Shown here piece after piece: positions 17,417 through 26,566 of a DNA stretch of 64,000 nucleotides. The DNA lies in NCBI RefSeq assembly GCF_029222905.1, contig NZ_JARHUE010000006.1, forward strand, positions 1 to 64,000, read 5' to 3'. Under the pieces are notes generated by a model, which had not been told where the DNA came from, ran no database searches, and worked only from the letters and a program-made list of their open reading frames with translations. Positions within the stretch are counted from its first letter, which is position 1; the number at the start of each line of letters is the position of its first letter. Source of the DNA: Neptuniibacter sp. CAU 1671 (lineage in GTDB: Bacteria > Pseudomonadota > Gammaproteobacteria > Pseudomonadales > Balneatricaceae). The position numbers were made by a program, and so were the translations under genes.

Positions 17417-17949
17417 GCCTTGGCGCCCGGCAGTCGGACGAATCTGGCGTGATTAAAAGTTCCGATAGCCGTCAGTACCTCAGCTTTCTTTTGGATAACG
17501 AGGAGTATGGCGTCGACATACTTCGCGTGCAGGAGTTAAGAGGCTGGACGCCTGTCACCCGGATTCCGGAGATGCCCAATTACATCAAGGGTGTCCTGAA
17601 TCTGCGGGGTGCGATCATTCCGGTTATTGACTTGCGGCAGCGGTTTGGGTTGCCGCCGCGTGAGTACGGCCCAACGACGGTGGTCATTGTTGTTAAGGTT
17701 GAAACCGGCACCTCTGAGCGCGCTATGGGCATTATTGTTGATGCCGTAGCGGAAACGTACACACTGGAAAAAAACGAGATTCAGCCAGCCCCTAATTTTG
17801 GTGGTGTGATTAATTCCGAATACATCACAGGGCTGACGTCACAGGATGACACCATGATTGTGTTGATAGATATCGACGCGCTGTTGAATTCGGATGAGTT
17901 GGCAATTGAAGACTTGACCACAAAAAATCTTGTAGAGACTCAGGCTTAG
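17413..17949 (+). CDS. cheW: Chemotaxis coupling protein CheW
   Basis: The 178-residue protein is a CheW domain (SH3-like pair of barrels): QYLSFLLDNEEYGVDILRVQE, RIPEMPNYIKGVLNLRGAIIPVIDLR and the C-terminal MIVLIDIDALLN. It links receptors to CheA. It overlaps cheA by four bases, suggesting coupled translation at equal amounts. A tail of about 15 residues (AIEDLTTKNLVETQA) extends past the core. Confidence 0.96.
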   Translation: MSLGARQSDESGVIKSSDSRQYLSFLLDNEEYGVDILRVQELRGWTPVTRIPEMPNYIKGVLNLRGAIIPVIDLRQRFGLPPREYGPTTVVIVVKVETGTSERAMGIIVDAVAETYTLEKNEIQPAPNFGGVINSEYITGLTSQDDTMIVLIDIDALLNSDELAIEDLTTKNLVETQA

Positions 17950-17979
17950 GCACTGCAGAGAAGGGGCGGAGGTAACACA

Positions 17980-20367
17980 ATGAAAATTAATGAGCCGGTC
18001 ACAGATCGCGAAGTCAAGATGCGGGATGACCAGGAGCTGGTCACGCGTACTGATCTGAAAGGGATTATCACCTATACCAACCCTGATTTTGTGGAAATCA
18101 GTGGGTTCTCTCGGGAAGAGTTGATGCATAAAAACCACAACGTGGTTCGCCATCCCGATATGCCCCCTGCTGCATTCAAAGACCTGTGGGAGACCCTGAA
18201 GCTCGGTCGGCCATGGTCAAAGCTGGTTAAAAACCGTTGCAAAAGCGGTGATTACTACTGGGTAAAAGCCAACGTCACGCCGGTCTTCCGCAATGGCGAA
18301 ATTGTTGAGTACATGTCGGTTCGTACCAAGCCCAGCCAGGAAGAGATCGATGCCTCCGCCAAACTCTATGCCAAGCTGAAACGCAATGAAGTCACGCTGC
18401 CGTCCCCAAGCCGTATCGCTAAGGCTACTCTGGGAAGTGCGATTTTCAAGGTGGCTGGCGTTGCCGTTGCCGCAGGTGTGGCTATTGACCTGATTGGTGC
18501 CGCCGTGGGTTTGACCGGCAACTGGACCATGGCCGGACCTATAGCCGCATTTCTGGTGATGCTGGCCGGTGCTCAGAATGTTCTGTCGAAAAAAGTGATC
18601 GCTCCGCTGCGTCAGGTGCAGGAGTTCATGAAGCAGATCATGGAAGGCGACTACAAAGCGGATATCCCGATCGAGGATGATGGGGAGATGGGCGAGCTGA
18701 TGCGATATGTGAAGATGCTGTCGCAGCAGATGGGCTTTGAGGTAAATGACGCAAAAGAAGCGGCCCGTCGTTCTCAGCGCATCAAAGTCGCGCTGGATAA
18801 CGTTTCCTCTAACGTCATGATGGCGGCGAATGATGGTGAAATCATCTACTGCAACGAAGCGGTACTGGAGATGATGCGCAGGGCGGAAACCGATATTCGT
18901 GAACAGCTGCCTGATTTTGACGTGGATAAAATTGTTGGCTCTAACTTTGATATCTTCCACAAAAATCCCGATCACCAGCGTCGCATGCTGGACGCGCTGA
19001 AAACCACGCATCGTGGCCGTATCCGAGTGGGCAAACGCAGTTTTGATCTGATCGCCAACCCGGTGGTGGACGATAGCGGTGTGCGTTTGGGTACTGTGGT
19101 TGAGTGGGCCGATGTGACTGATCAGCTGATTGCTGAAGAGCAGGTGGATAACCTGATCCGTCAGGCGTCTTTGGGTCAGTTGGATGAACGTCTGGATGCA
19201 TCAATCTACACCGGCTTTATGAACCAGATTGCAACCGGTGTGAACCAGATGCTGGATGCGGTGGTTGAGCCGATGCGCGAAGTTAAACGCGTGCTGCAGT
19301 CCCTGTCGCAGGGTGATCTTACCCAGAAGATGGAAGGTGAGTTCCACGGTGAATTTGCTGAGCTGAATGAAGCGTTGGATAGCTCGCTGGATAACCTGAA
19401 TCAGATGGTGAGTGAGATTCGCACGGCAGGTGCCAGCATCTCTACCGGTGCCAGTGAAATTGCCAGCGGTAACACCACGCTGAGTCAGCGTACTGAAGAG
19501 CAGGCAGCCAGTCTGGAAGAGACCGCCGCCAGCATGGAAGAGATGACCAGTACGGTGAAACAGAACGCAGACAATGCTGATGAAGCGCGTCGTCTGGCGG
19601 CTGATGCGCAGAAACTGGCTGAAAAAGGTGGAGAAATTTCGAACCGGGTGGTTCGCTCCATGGGGGATATCAGTGGCAGCTCCACCAAAATCGCTGAAAT
19701 TATTGGTGTGATCGACGAGATTGCCTTCCAGACCAACCTGCTGGCGCTGAATGCGGCCGTTGAGGCTGCACGCGCCGGTGAGCAGGGCCGTGGTTTCGCG
19801 GTGGTTGCTTCTGAGGTGCGCAGCCTGGCGCAGCGCAGTGCCTCTGCGGCTAAAGAGATCAAAGAGCTGATTAACGACAGTGTCCAGAAAGTTGAAGAGG
19901 GCGGCGCATTCGTTGATGAGTCAGGTAAAGCCTTGTCTGAGATCATGGCGGCCATTAAAAACGTCTCTAATATCATCAATGAAATTGCTGCGGCCAGCCG
20001 TGAGCAGGCGACCGGTATTGAGCAGGTGAATATCGCCGTGACCCAGATGGATGAGGGTACTCAGCAGAATGCTGCACTGGTAGAGGAGGTTGCTGCTGCA
20101 TCGTCTTCTATGGAAGAGCAGGCTGCGCAACTGGATCGACTGGTGAATGCGTTTAAGGTGTCGGGCGCTGAAGTGGTTAAGGCCGCTGGCTCTGCCATGA
20201 GTGATATTGCCAAGATCCGTAAGATGGCAACCCAGACTGCACCGGCGCCGGTCAAGGCCAGCATGCCAGCGAGCAGGCCTGCCGCTAAAGCAGCACCCAA
20301 GCCTGCCGCCAAAGTGCCACCACTGGTGAAACCGAATGCCAGTGACGATGAGTGGGAAGAGTTCTGA
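17980..20367 (+). CDS. PAS-containing methyl-accepting chemotaxis protein
   Basis: The 795-residue receptor has an Aer-like N-terminal PAS domain (about 20-115, with [20 protein letters not shown] and [10 protein letters not shown]), which in Aer binds FAD and senses redox state. Next come two hydrophobic segments (about 150-205), a HAMP-like region, a second PAS domain (about 262-370), a second HAMP-like region and the long signalling hairpin ([22 protein letters not shown]). There is no periplasmic domain, so sensing is internal. The C-terminus is DDEWEEF after an Ala/Pro-rich linker; a WEEF-type tail is the known docking pentapeptide for CheR or CheB, and cheR is the next gene. Confidence 0.93.
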   Translation: MKINEPVTDREVKMRDDQELVTRTDLKGIITYTNPDFVEISGFSREELMHKNHNVVRHPDMPPAAFKDLWETLKLGRPWSKLVKNRCKSGDYYWVKANVTPVFRNGEIVEYMSVRTKPSQEEIDASAKLYAKLKRNEVTLPSPSRIAKATLGSAIFKVAGVAVAAGVAIDLIGAAVGLTGNWTMAGPIAAFLVMLAGAQNVLSKKVIAPLRQVQEFMKQIMEGDYKADIPIEDDGEMGELMRYVKMLSQQMGFEVNDAKEAARRSQRIKVALDNVSSNVMMAANDGEIIYCNEAVLEMMRRAETDIREQLPDFDVDKIVGSNFDIFHKNPDHQRRMLDALKTTHRGRIRVGKRSFDLIANPVVDDSGVRLGTVVEWADVTDQLIAEEQVDNLIRQASLGQLDERLDASIYTGFMNQIATGVNQMLDAVVEPMREVKRVLQSLSQGDLTQKMEGEFHGEFAELNEALDSSLDNLNQMVSEIRTAGASISTGASEIASGNTTLSQRTEEQAASLEETAASMEEMTSTVKQNADNADEARRLAADAQKLAEKGGEISNRVVRSMGDISGSSTKIAEIIGVIDEIAFQTNLLALNAAVEAARAGEQGRGFAVVASEVRSLAQRSASAAKEIKELINDSVQKVEEGGAFVDESGKALSEIMAAIKNVSNIINEIAAASREQATGIEQVNIAVTQMDEGTQQNAALVEEVAAASSSMEEQAAQLDRLVNAFKVSGAEVVKAAGSAMSDIAKIRKMATQTAPAPVKASMPASRPAAKAAPKPAAKVPPLVKPNASDDEWEEF

Positions 20368-20400
20368 GAACCCTTCTCCTCACAAGGATAAACATTAACA

Positions 20401-21267
20401 GTGGCCGATGACGGTGTCAGTCAAACGATGGTTGAGAGCACGCACACAAATCGCGAGTTCGAGTTTACCCATGCACACTTCGTTAAGGTTAAAGACGAGT
20501 TGTATGACTACGCCGGAATCGTGCTTGCTGAGCACAAAATGGATATGGCCTACAACCGGCTGGTCCGCCGGTTGCGGGAGCTGCGGTTAAACTCTTTTGA
20601 GGATTACTTCCGCTATCTGGATCAGCATCCGGAAGAGTTTACGCAGTTTATCAATGCGCTTACGACTAACCTGACGGCGTTTTTCCGGGAACGCCATCAT
20701 TTCGAATTTATCACTCAGCGTATCCTGCCGGAGCTGGCTGCAAAATCGCAGCGCTCGCTTCGGGTCTGGTCTGCCGGTTGTTCTTTGGGTGAGGAGCCCT
20801 ACAGCATAGCGATTACGCTACAGGATGCGATGCTGACCCGCGGCTGGGATATGAAAATACTGGCAACCGATATTGATTCCAAGGTCCTCGCCAGTGCGCA
20901 GTCCGGCGAATACAGCTTTGACCGGGTTAAGGCGTTACCTGATGCAACGCTGCGTAAATGGTTTCTGCGCGGTAAAGGGTCACGCGCCGGACAGGTGAAA
21001 GTGCGCCAGCCACTGCAGGATATGATCACGTTCAGGCACCTGAATCTGATGCATGAATGGCCTATGAAAACGGCTTTCGACATCATTTTTTGCCGCAATG
21101 TGATGATCTATTTTGATCAGGCAACCCAATCTCGGCTGCTGAACCGTATGGCCAGCCTGTTGACGCCGGGTGGTTACCTGTTTGTGGGTCATTCCGAATC
21201 GCTGGCCCGCACTACCACCGAGTTTGCTCTGGTGGGAGGCACCACGTATCGCAAGGTACAGTCATGA
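20401..21267 (+). CDS. cheR: Chemotaxis protein methyltransferase CheR
   Basis: CheR methylates receptor glutamates using SAM to adapt the pathway. The 288-residue protein has the small N-terminal helical domain and the SAM-binding domain with VWSAGCSLGEEPYSIAI, ILATDIDSKVL and FDIIFCRNVMIYFD. The GTG at 20401 is the best start, with AAGGA twelve bases upstream, which is a longer gap than usual. It overlaps cheD by four bases. Confidence 0.95.
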   Translation: MADDGVSQTMVESTHTNREFEFTHAHFVKVKDELYDYAGIVLAEHKMDMAYNRLVRRLRELRLNSFEDYFRYLDQHPEEFTQFINALTTNLTAFFRERHHFEFITQRILPELAAKSQRSLRVWSAGCSLGEEPYSIAITLQDAMLTRGWDMKILATDIDSKVLASAQSGEYSFDRVKALPDATLRKWFLRGKGSRAGQVKVRQPLQDMITFRHLNLMHEWPMKTAFDIIFCRNVMIYFDQATQSRLLNRMASLLTPGGYLFVGHSESLARTTTEFALVGGTTYRKVQS

Positions 21268-21878
21268 GTGCCCCGGCTTTTCGCCCGCGTATTGTGCCTG
21301 GGTTTGAGCAGTTCCACCTGTTTATGGACCCGAAATGGGGCAAGTACGCCGCCAAAATCGGCCCCGGTGATTATTATGTTGCCTGTGACGATATGATCAT
21401 TACTACGGTGCTGGGCTCCTGCATCTCAGCCTGTATTCATGATCCGGTGATGGGGATGGGCGGAGTCAATCATTTTATGTTGCCGCCAACAGACGCAAAC
21501 CAGGAGTCCTCCCGTTCCCTGCGGTATGGCCTGTTTGCAATGGAGCAGTTGATCAACGGCTTGATGCGCTTTGGCTGTCAGAAAAGCAACATGCAGGTAA
21601 AAATCTCCGGCGGGGGCAAAATTCTGGCTGGGATGACCGATATAGGTAAACAGAACATTGATTTTGTTATGCGCTATATCAATGACGAGGGTTTAAATCT
21701 CCTGGCTTCTGATGTCGGCGGCACCAGCGCCCGAAAAGTAGTGTATTTCCCTACTCAGGGAAGAATGCTGGTGAATAAACTGGATCATAAAGAAGACAAA
21801 CGTCTGGCGCTGGTGGAACGCGCCTTCCGTGTTCAGGTGGAACACGACGTTGACGATAACGATGTAGAACTGTTCTGA
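21264..21878 (+). CDS. cheD: Chemoreceptor glutamine deamidase CheD
   Basis: CheD deamidates receptor glutamines, creating methylation sites. The 204-residue protein shows TTVLGSCISACIHDP, whose cysteine is the nucleophile, and GVNHFMLP with the catalytic histidine. The C-terminal extension ends DVELF, the same last four residues as the MCP-like protein two genes on. The start overlaps the cheR stop (ATGA). Confidence 0.94.
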   Translation: MSAPAFRPRIVPGFEQFHLFMDPKWGKYAAKIGPGDYYVACDDMIITTVLGSCISACIHDPVMGMGGVNHFMLPPTDANQESSRSLRYGLFAMEQLINGLMRFGCQKSNMQVKISGGGKILAGMTDIGKQNIDFVMRYINDEGLNLLASDVGGTSARKVVYFPTQGRMLVNKLDHKEDKRLALVERAFRVQVEHDVDDNDVELF

Positions 21879-21892
21879 GGATTGACGGATTC

Positions 21893-22942
21893 ATGGCGAA
21901 AGTGCGGGTATTGATCGTTGATGACTCTGCGGTGGTGCGAAGTGTACTTGCCGAGCTGTTGTCGATGGACCCTGGCATTGAAGTGGTGGGTGAGGCAGAA
22001 GATCCCTATGTGGCGCGGGACAAGATCAAAGCGCTGCGTCCGGATGTGTTGACACTGGATATTGAAATGCCGCGTATGGATGGTCTTACCTTCCTGAAGA
22101 ACCTGATGCGGCTGAATCCAATGCCGGTTGTCATGTTGTCCTCGCTGACCAGTGAAGGCGCTGAGGAAACCCTGTATGCGCTTGAATTGGGTGCTGTTGA
22201 TTTTATTTCCAAGCCCACTGTTTCAGCGTCGGACACCGCGTTGGAACAGTTTCAGCGTGAACTGATCAGTAAAATTAAAACGGCGGCAGCAACCGCCAGC
22301 AAACTTAAGTTTCGCCGTACCAGTTCAACGCCTGCGCCGAAAACGGCAAGTACAAAACCGTTGTCATTTGGTAAGCACTCACTGATTGCGATGGGCGCAT
22401 CCACCGGCGGCACCGAAGCCCTGCGTGAAGTGATCTGCGGGTTACCTGCCGGAATGCCCCCCATCGTGGTGACCCAGCATATTCCGGCAACGTTCAGTTC
22501 CCGGTTTGCCAACCGCCTGAATGAACAGGCGGTGCTGACAGTGAAAGAGCCGGCTGAAAATGAAGTTTTGCAACCGGGTTATGTGTATATCGCACCGGGC
22601 TCTCATCACCTTGAAATCAAAAAGCGGGGCGACCAGCTTTATTGTCATCTGAGTGATGCCGAGCGGGTCAACCGGCATAAGCCTTCGGTTGAGGTGATGT
22701 TTAAATCGTTACTAGGGATTAGTCCTGATAAAGTGGTAGCCGTGATGTTGACCGGCATGGGTGAGGACGGTGCCAAAGCGATGAAAGAGCTGGTGGATGC
22801 CGGTGCGCATTCACTGGTTCAGGATGAAGCTTCGAGTATGGTCTGGGGTATGCCCGGCGCTGCATATCGATACGGTGCAGCAAAAGAACTGGTGTCATTG
22901 GATAAAGTGGCTGACAAACTGGTTAGATATTTTTCACGTTAG
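21893..22942 (+). CDS. cheB: Chemotaxis methylesterase CheB
   Basis: The 349-residue protein has an N-terminal receiver domain (VLIVDDSAVVR; phospho-aspartate in TLDIEMPRMDG; FISKPT) and a C-terminal methylesterase domain with the serine in GASTGGTEALRE, the histidine in VTQHIPATFS and the aspartate in LTGMGEDGA. It removes receptor methyl groups when phosphorylated by CheA, opposing CheR. It lies 14 bases after cheD. Confidence 0.96.
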   Translation: MAKVRVLIVDDSAVVRSVLAELLSMDPGIEVVGEAEDPYVARDKIKALRPDVLTLDIEMPRMDGLTFLKNLMRLNPMPVVMLSSLTSEGAEETLYALELGAVDFISKPTVSASDTALEQFQRELISKIKTAAATASKLKFRRTSSTPAPKTASTKPLSFGKHSLIAMGASTGGTEALREVICGLPAGMPPIVVTQHIPATFSSRFANRLNEQAVLTVKEPAENEVLQPGYVYIAPGSHHLEIKKRGDQLYCHLSDAERVNRHKPSVEVMFKSLLGISPDKVVAVMLTGMGEDGAKAMKELVDAGAHSLVQDEASSMVWGMPGAAYRYGAAKELVSLDKVADKLVRYFSR

Positions 22943-22963
22943 CCCCGCAGCAGAGGAATTGTT

Positions 22964-24172
22964 ATGAAATTGAAGCAACTGTCTGTCCTGACGCTGATTT
23001 TGGCGTTGATGTTGTTGGCTGCACAGGCGTTTGGCTTACCCGCTCCCTTTTTCTGGGTCGGTGCAGTCCTTATTTTGCTGTGTCAGATTGCTGTGATTCT
23101 GCAGTTATCCAAGGCAACGAAAGAGCCAAAGGTAAAAGTGGTTGAAGCAGCGGTGTTTTCGGATACCTCACCCCTTCAGGCGGCGACCCATGAGTTGTCC
23201 TCCAGCCTGGGTCAGGAGGCGTCCATCATCAGACAGGAAGTCACGCGCGTTAATCAGTTGATTGGTGAAGCGGTGGCTCTGATGGGGCAGAGTTTTCACA
23301 ATATGCATGAACTGGCCAGTCGTCAGGGCCAACTGACGGCAGAAATTATCGATCAGACCCATGATTCGGTTGCCAATGATGCTGCTGGCGATGAGGCGAG
23401 TGATAACTTCAGCATGCAGCAGTTTATCCAGGCCACCAGTGCCACATTGGATATGTTTGTGAAGATGATGGTGGATGTCAGTAAACACAGCCTTGAAACT
23501 GTGCATCACATTGATGACATGGTGCAGAAGCTCGATGGTATTTTCGGATTGATAGAAAATGTTGAAAATCTGGCCAGTCAGACTAACCTGCTGGCCCTCA
23601 ACGCCAGTATTGAAGCGGCCCGCGCCGGTGATGCCGGGCGTGGGTTTGCGGTTGTGGCTGATGAAGTGCGCTCCCTATCGATTAACTCTGCAAAACTGAA
23701 CAACCAGATCCGTGAAGAGATTGCCGGTGCCAAGGGGACGATTGAGGTGCTGAGATCTACGGTAGGCAATATGGCGTCGGCGGATATGACTGATACCATT
23801 TCCACCAAAGATAAGATGAGCCGGATGCTGGAAATGATGGAGCGCATGAATACGTTCCTGAATGACAAAGTGATGCAGATTTCCGGTATCAGCGGGCAGC
23901 TCAGTCAGGCTGTCGACAATGCGGTTCGCTCAATGCAGTTTGAAGATATTTCATCGCAGGCGCTGGGGTCACTCGATCATAACATCACTGCCATGCATGA
24001 GATCGCAATTCTGATCAGTAATCTGATTGATGGTGAGGGCAAAATCAGTGCCGAAGCCGCGCGTGAAGCGGTTGACCGCTGTCGTGCCCTGACCCATGAG
24101 GCAGGAAAACGTAATACCCAAAGAGCTGTTTCTCAGCAGACGATGGATGAAGGTGAGGTTGAGCTGTTTTAA
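22964..24172 (+). CDS. Short MCP-like signalling protein
   Basis: The 402-residue protein has two adjacent hydrophobic segments at the N-terminus (about 6-46) with almost no loop, then a cytoplasmic coil and an MCP signalling hairpin ([36 protein letters not shown]). It lacks a recognisable ligand domain and a HAMP domain, so it may act as an adaptor rather than a sensor. It ends GEVELF, matching the tail of CheD. The operon position suggests it works with the adjacent Che proteins. Confidence 0.85.
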   Translation: MKLKQLSVLTLILALMLLAAQAFGLPAPFFWVGAVLILLCQIAVILQLSKATKEPKVKVVEAAVFSDTSPLQAATHELSSSLGQEASIIRQEVTRVNQLIGEAVALMGQSFHNMHELASRQGQLTAEIIDQTHDSVANDAAGDEASDNFSMQQFIQATSATLDMFVKMMVDVSKHSLETVHHIDDMVQKLDGIFGLIENVENLASQTNLLALNASIEAARAGDAGRGFAVVADEVRSLSINSAKLNNQIREEIAGAKGTIEVLRSTVGNMASADMTDTISTKDKMSRMLEMMERMNTFLNDKVMQISGISGQLSQAVDNAVRSMQFEDISSQALGSLDHNITAMHEIAILISNLIDGEGKISAEAAREAVDRCRALTHEAGKRNTQRAVSQQTMDEGEVELF

Positions 24173-24227
24173 AAATTTAGCTTAAAACAGCACGATCCCG
24201 ATTCAAAACAGAATAAGAGACACGCCA

Positions 24228-24533
24228 ATGACCGTATCCGTAAGACAGGTTGATGATAAAAATATAGTGATTGTTGTAGGGGAACAGTTTGATTATTCCC
24301 TGCATCAGGCGTTCCGTAATGCCTATGCTCAGGTACAAAAGCCCGGCACTGTATTTCGGGTTGATCTGGCCAGAGCAAAACATATGGATAGCTCTGCCCT
24401 TGGCATGATCTTGCTGCTGAAAGAACATGCGGATAAGTTGGGCGGCCGGGTGATTTTGTCTAAACCAGCTGAAAACGTGGTTAAAATCCTCACCATCGCG
24501 AATTTCAATCAGTTTGTCACGATTGAGTCCTGA
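24228..24533 (+). CDS. STAS-domain anti-sigma-factor antagonist
   Basis: The 101-residue protein is a STAS domain with the usual phosphorylation loop intact: RAKHMDSSALGMILLLKEHADKL. Such proteins bind an RsbW-type kinase when unphosphorylated. The next gene, two bases away, encodes a phosphatase joined to an RsbW-like ATPase, so the two form a probable partner-switch pair. Confidence 0.88.
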   Translation: MTVSVRQVDDKNIVIVVGEQFDYSLHQAFRNAYAQVQKPGTVFRVDLARAKHMDSSALGMILLLKEHADKLGGRVILSKPAENVVKILTIANFNQFVTIES

Positions 24534-24535
24534 GC

Positions 24536-26251
24536 ATGCCGCAGTCGGTTCGAGCAAGTGGTAAAGAGGTGCTGATCCTCATTGCCGATGATGTAGCTCC
24601 TAACCGCGAGTTACTTGCCCATATGGTCAAAAATATGGGCTTTGAATCCATCATGGCCAGTAACGGCCATGAAGCCATAGAACAGTTTGAACGCTTCCGT
24701 CCTGATCTGGTGCTGATGGATATCAGCATGCCCGTTATGAACGGTATTGACGCGACGCGGGAAATCAAACAGCAAGCGGATGAACGTTTTGTCCCTATTG
24801 TGTTTGTTTCTGCTGCTGTGGGCCCTGAGGCCATTCGCAGTGCCATTGAGGCGGGCGGGGATGACTTTTTGCAGATGCCGTTCCCCTATGAGCTGCTGGA
24901 AGGCAAAATCATTGCGCTGTTGCGTATCTCAGAGCTCTACTCTGAAGTGGCTAAGTTAAATGCACTGCGCTCGCACGAAGCCGAACTGGCTGAAAAACTG
25001 CTGAGTAATGCGGTGGAGTCGGGCAATGTGCCCAATTCCCAGGTGCGCATGCATAAACAACCGGCGGAAACCTTCAGTGGTGATGTGCTGCTCAGTGCAT
25101 ACCGGCCTAACGGTGATCTCAATGTGTTGTTAGGTGACTTTACCGGTCATGGTCTTACCGCAGCAGTGGGGGCTTTGCCGCTGTCGGAAACCTTCCGGGC
25201 GATGACGGCCAAGGGCTATGAAGCTGAAGAGATTGTCGCCCAGATTAACCGCAAACTTGGCCAGCTCCTGCCGACGGGGAAGTTTCTCGCGACAGCCATG
25301 CTGACCCTGACCGCTGAGGGTACGGTTAAGATCTGGAACGGTGGTTTGCCGGACGTGTTGATTGTGTCTAAGGGTAAAGTGGTGCACCGGATCGCCTCCA
25401 GTCACCCTCCTTTGGGGATCCTCAAAAAATTAAACGATACCCATTTTCAGCTTTTCAAGGTTGAACCGGAAGACCGCATTCTGATGCTCAGCGATGGTGT
25501 CCTCGAGGCGGTGAATGCTCAGGATGAACAATATAGTGAAGCGCGTCTGATCGATGTCATTGAGCAATGCCCGAAAGGTTTTGATCTGATCAGCGCAATC
25601 CTCTCAAGTCTGCAGAACTTTATGCACGGCCAGGTGCAGCGGGATGATATCTCCCTGATTACAGTGCCGGGTTGGCTTGAGAATAACACGCTTGAACAGG
25701 TTAAACCCGCCTATGCATTTGAGGTTGATTCAGAAGAAGAGGGCATACTGGATACCTGGACCTGGCACATTGAGTTGCAGGGCCAGAGCCTGCATCGGAC
25801 CAGCCCTGTTGCCCAGGCGTTAAGCCGGTTACAGGAATCTGAGGGGCCGCGTCCGGAGTGGCAGCAGGTGTTTACGGTGATTACCGAACTCTATGTAAAT
25901 GCGCTGGATCACGGGGTACTGGGTTTAAGTTCGAATATGAAACGCACGCCTGAGGGGTTTGCGCGCTACTTTGACGAGCGGGAAAAACGTTTACAGAGTC
26001 TGGACTCCGGCAAGGTGTCACTGAGTCTGCAGCATACCCGCATGCCGGGCGGTGGGCGTCTGGTGATTCGGGTTGAAGACAGTGGCAAGGGTTTTGATTA
26101 CGACTGGTGGTTAAAAAATCTTAACCAGTCTGCAGAGCGTCAGTTTTCCGGCCGGGGTATCTCTCTGGTAAAAAATATCTGTGAATACCTGACCTTCAGT
26201 CACAATGGTTCAGTGGTTGAAGCGGTGATGTATTTCGGCGATAAACACTAA
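24536..26251 (+). CDS. Response regulator with PP2C phosphatase and RsbW-like ATPase
   Basis: The 571-residue protein has three domains in order: a receiver (about 13-130; LIADDVAPNRE, phospho-aspartate in LVLMDISMPVMNG), a SpoIIE/RsbU PP2C phosphatase (about 170-385; FSGDVLLSAY, LLGDFTGHG, MLSDGVLEAVN), and a GHKL ATPase like the kinase RsbW (about 430-570; ITELYVNALDHGVLG, EDSGKGFD, GRGISLVKNI). It could both phosphorylate and dephosphorylate the adjacent STAS protein, under control of CheA phosphate. It ends the chemosensory operon. Confidence 0.9.
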   Translation: MPQSVRASGKEVLILIADDVAPNRELLAHMVKNMGFESIMASNGHEAIEQFERFRPDLVLMDISMPVMNGIDATREIKQQADERFVPIVFVSAAVGPEAIRSAIEAGGDDFLQMPFPYELLEGKIIALLRISELYSEVAKLNALRSHEAELAEKLLSNAVESGNVPNSQVRMHKQPAETFSGDVLLSAYRPNGDLNVLLGDFTGHGLTAAVGALPLSETFRAMTAKGYEAEEIVAQINRKLGQLLPTGKFLATAMLTLTAEGTVKIWNGGLPDVLIVSKGKVVHRIASSHPPLGILKKLNDTHFQLFKVEPEDRILMLSDGVLEAVNAQDEQYSEARLIDVIEQCPKGFDLISAILSSLQNFMHGQVQRDDISLITVPGWLENNTLEQVKPAYAFEVDSEEEGILDTWTWHIELQGQSLHRTSPVAQALSRLQESEGPRPEWQQVFTVITELYVNALDHGVLGLSSNMKRTPEGFARYFDEREKRLQSLDSGKVSLSLQHTRMPGGGRLVIRVEDSGKGFDYDWWLKNLNQSAERQFSGRGISLVKNICEYLTFSHNGSVVEAVMYFGDKH

Positions 26252-26392
26252 TCAATGGGGCCGTTTTGACTCTCAGATTCGGCTCTATTGTTTTGCTCCG
26301 GTTAGAAAAATCCCCCATGGCAGGCTACATTTTTTCTAATTACGCCGAGGCGTACAGTTCTCTTCTAAACTTTAGGTGTTATGCCAAAGCAC

Positions 26393-26408
26393 TGGCCTGC
26401 TAATTGCT
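26393..26408 (+). promoter_or_regulatory. Sigma-54 (-24/-12) promoter of the ATP-grasp operon
   Basis: TGGCCTGCTAATTGCT has GG (26394-26395) and GC (26406-26407) exactly ten bases apart and matches the consensus TGGCAC-N5-TTGCW at most key positions. Transcription would begin near 26419, about 150 bases before the first gene. The rest of the 315-base gap shows no gene. Confidence 0.6.
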
Positions 26409-26504
26409 TTATGCGATAACAGAACTATCAGAGTAGGGAAAAGCACCATCTGGCTGCGCCTGCTGCCCTAATTCAGAGCCGTGTATTTCTTGTTCTGGGT
26501 TGCA

Positions 26505-26521
26505 CGCACCTTTTATGTGCA
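26505..26521 (+). promoter_or_regulatory. Possible NtrC-like operator
   Basis: CGCACCTTTTATGTGCA resembles the NtrC consensus TGCACC-N5-GGTGCA with two mismatches. It lies downstream of the predicted sigma-54 promoter, in the leader, which is unusual for an enhancer, so this is weak. Confidence 0.25.
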
Positions 26522-26566
26522 TTTAACCACTTCCCACTAGCTGACCAGAAATCAGGGTGTGTCGTA

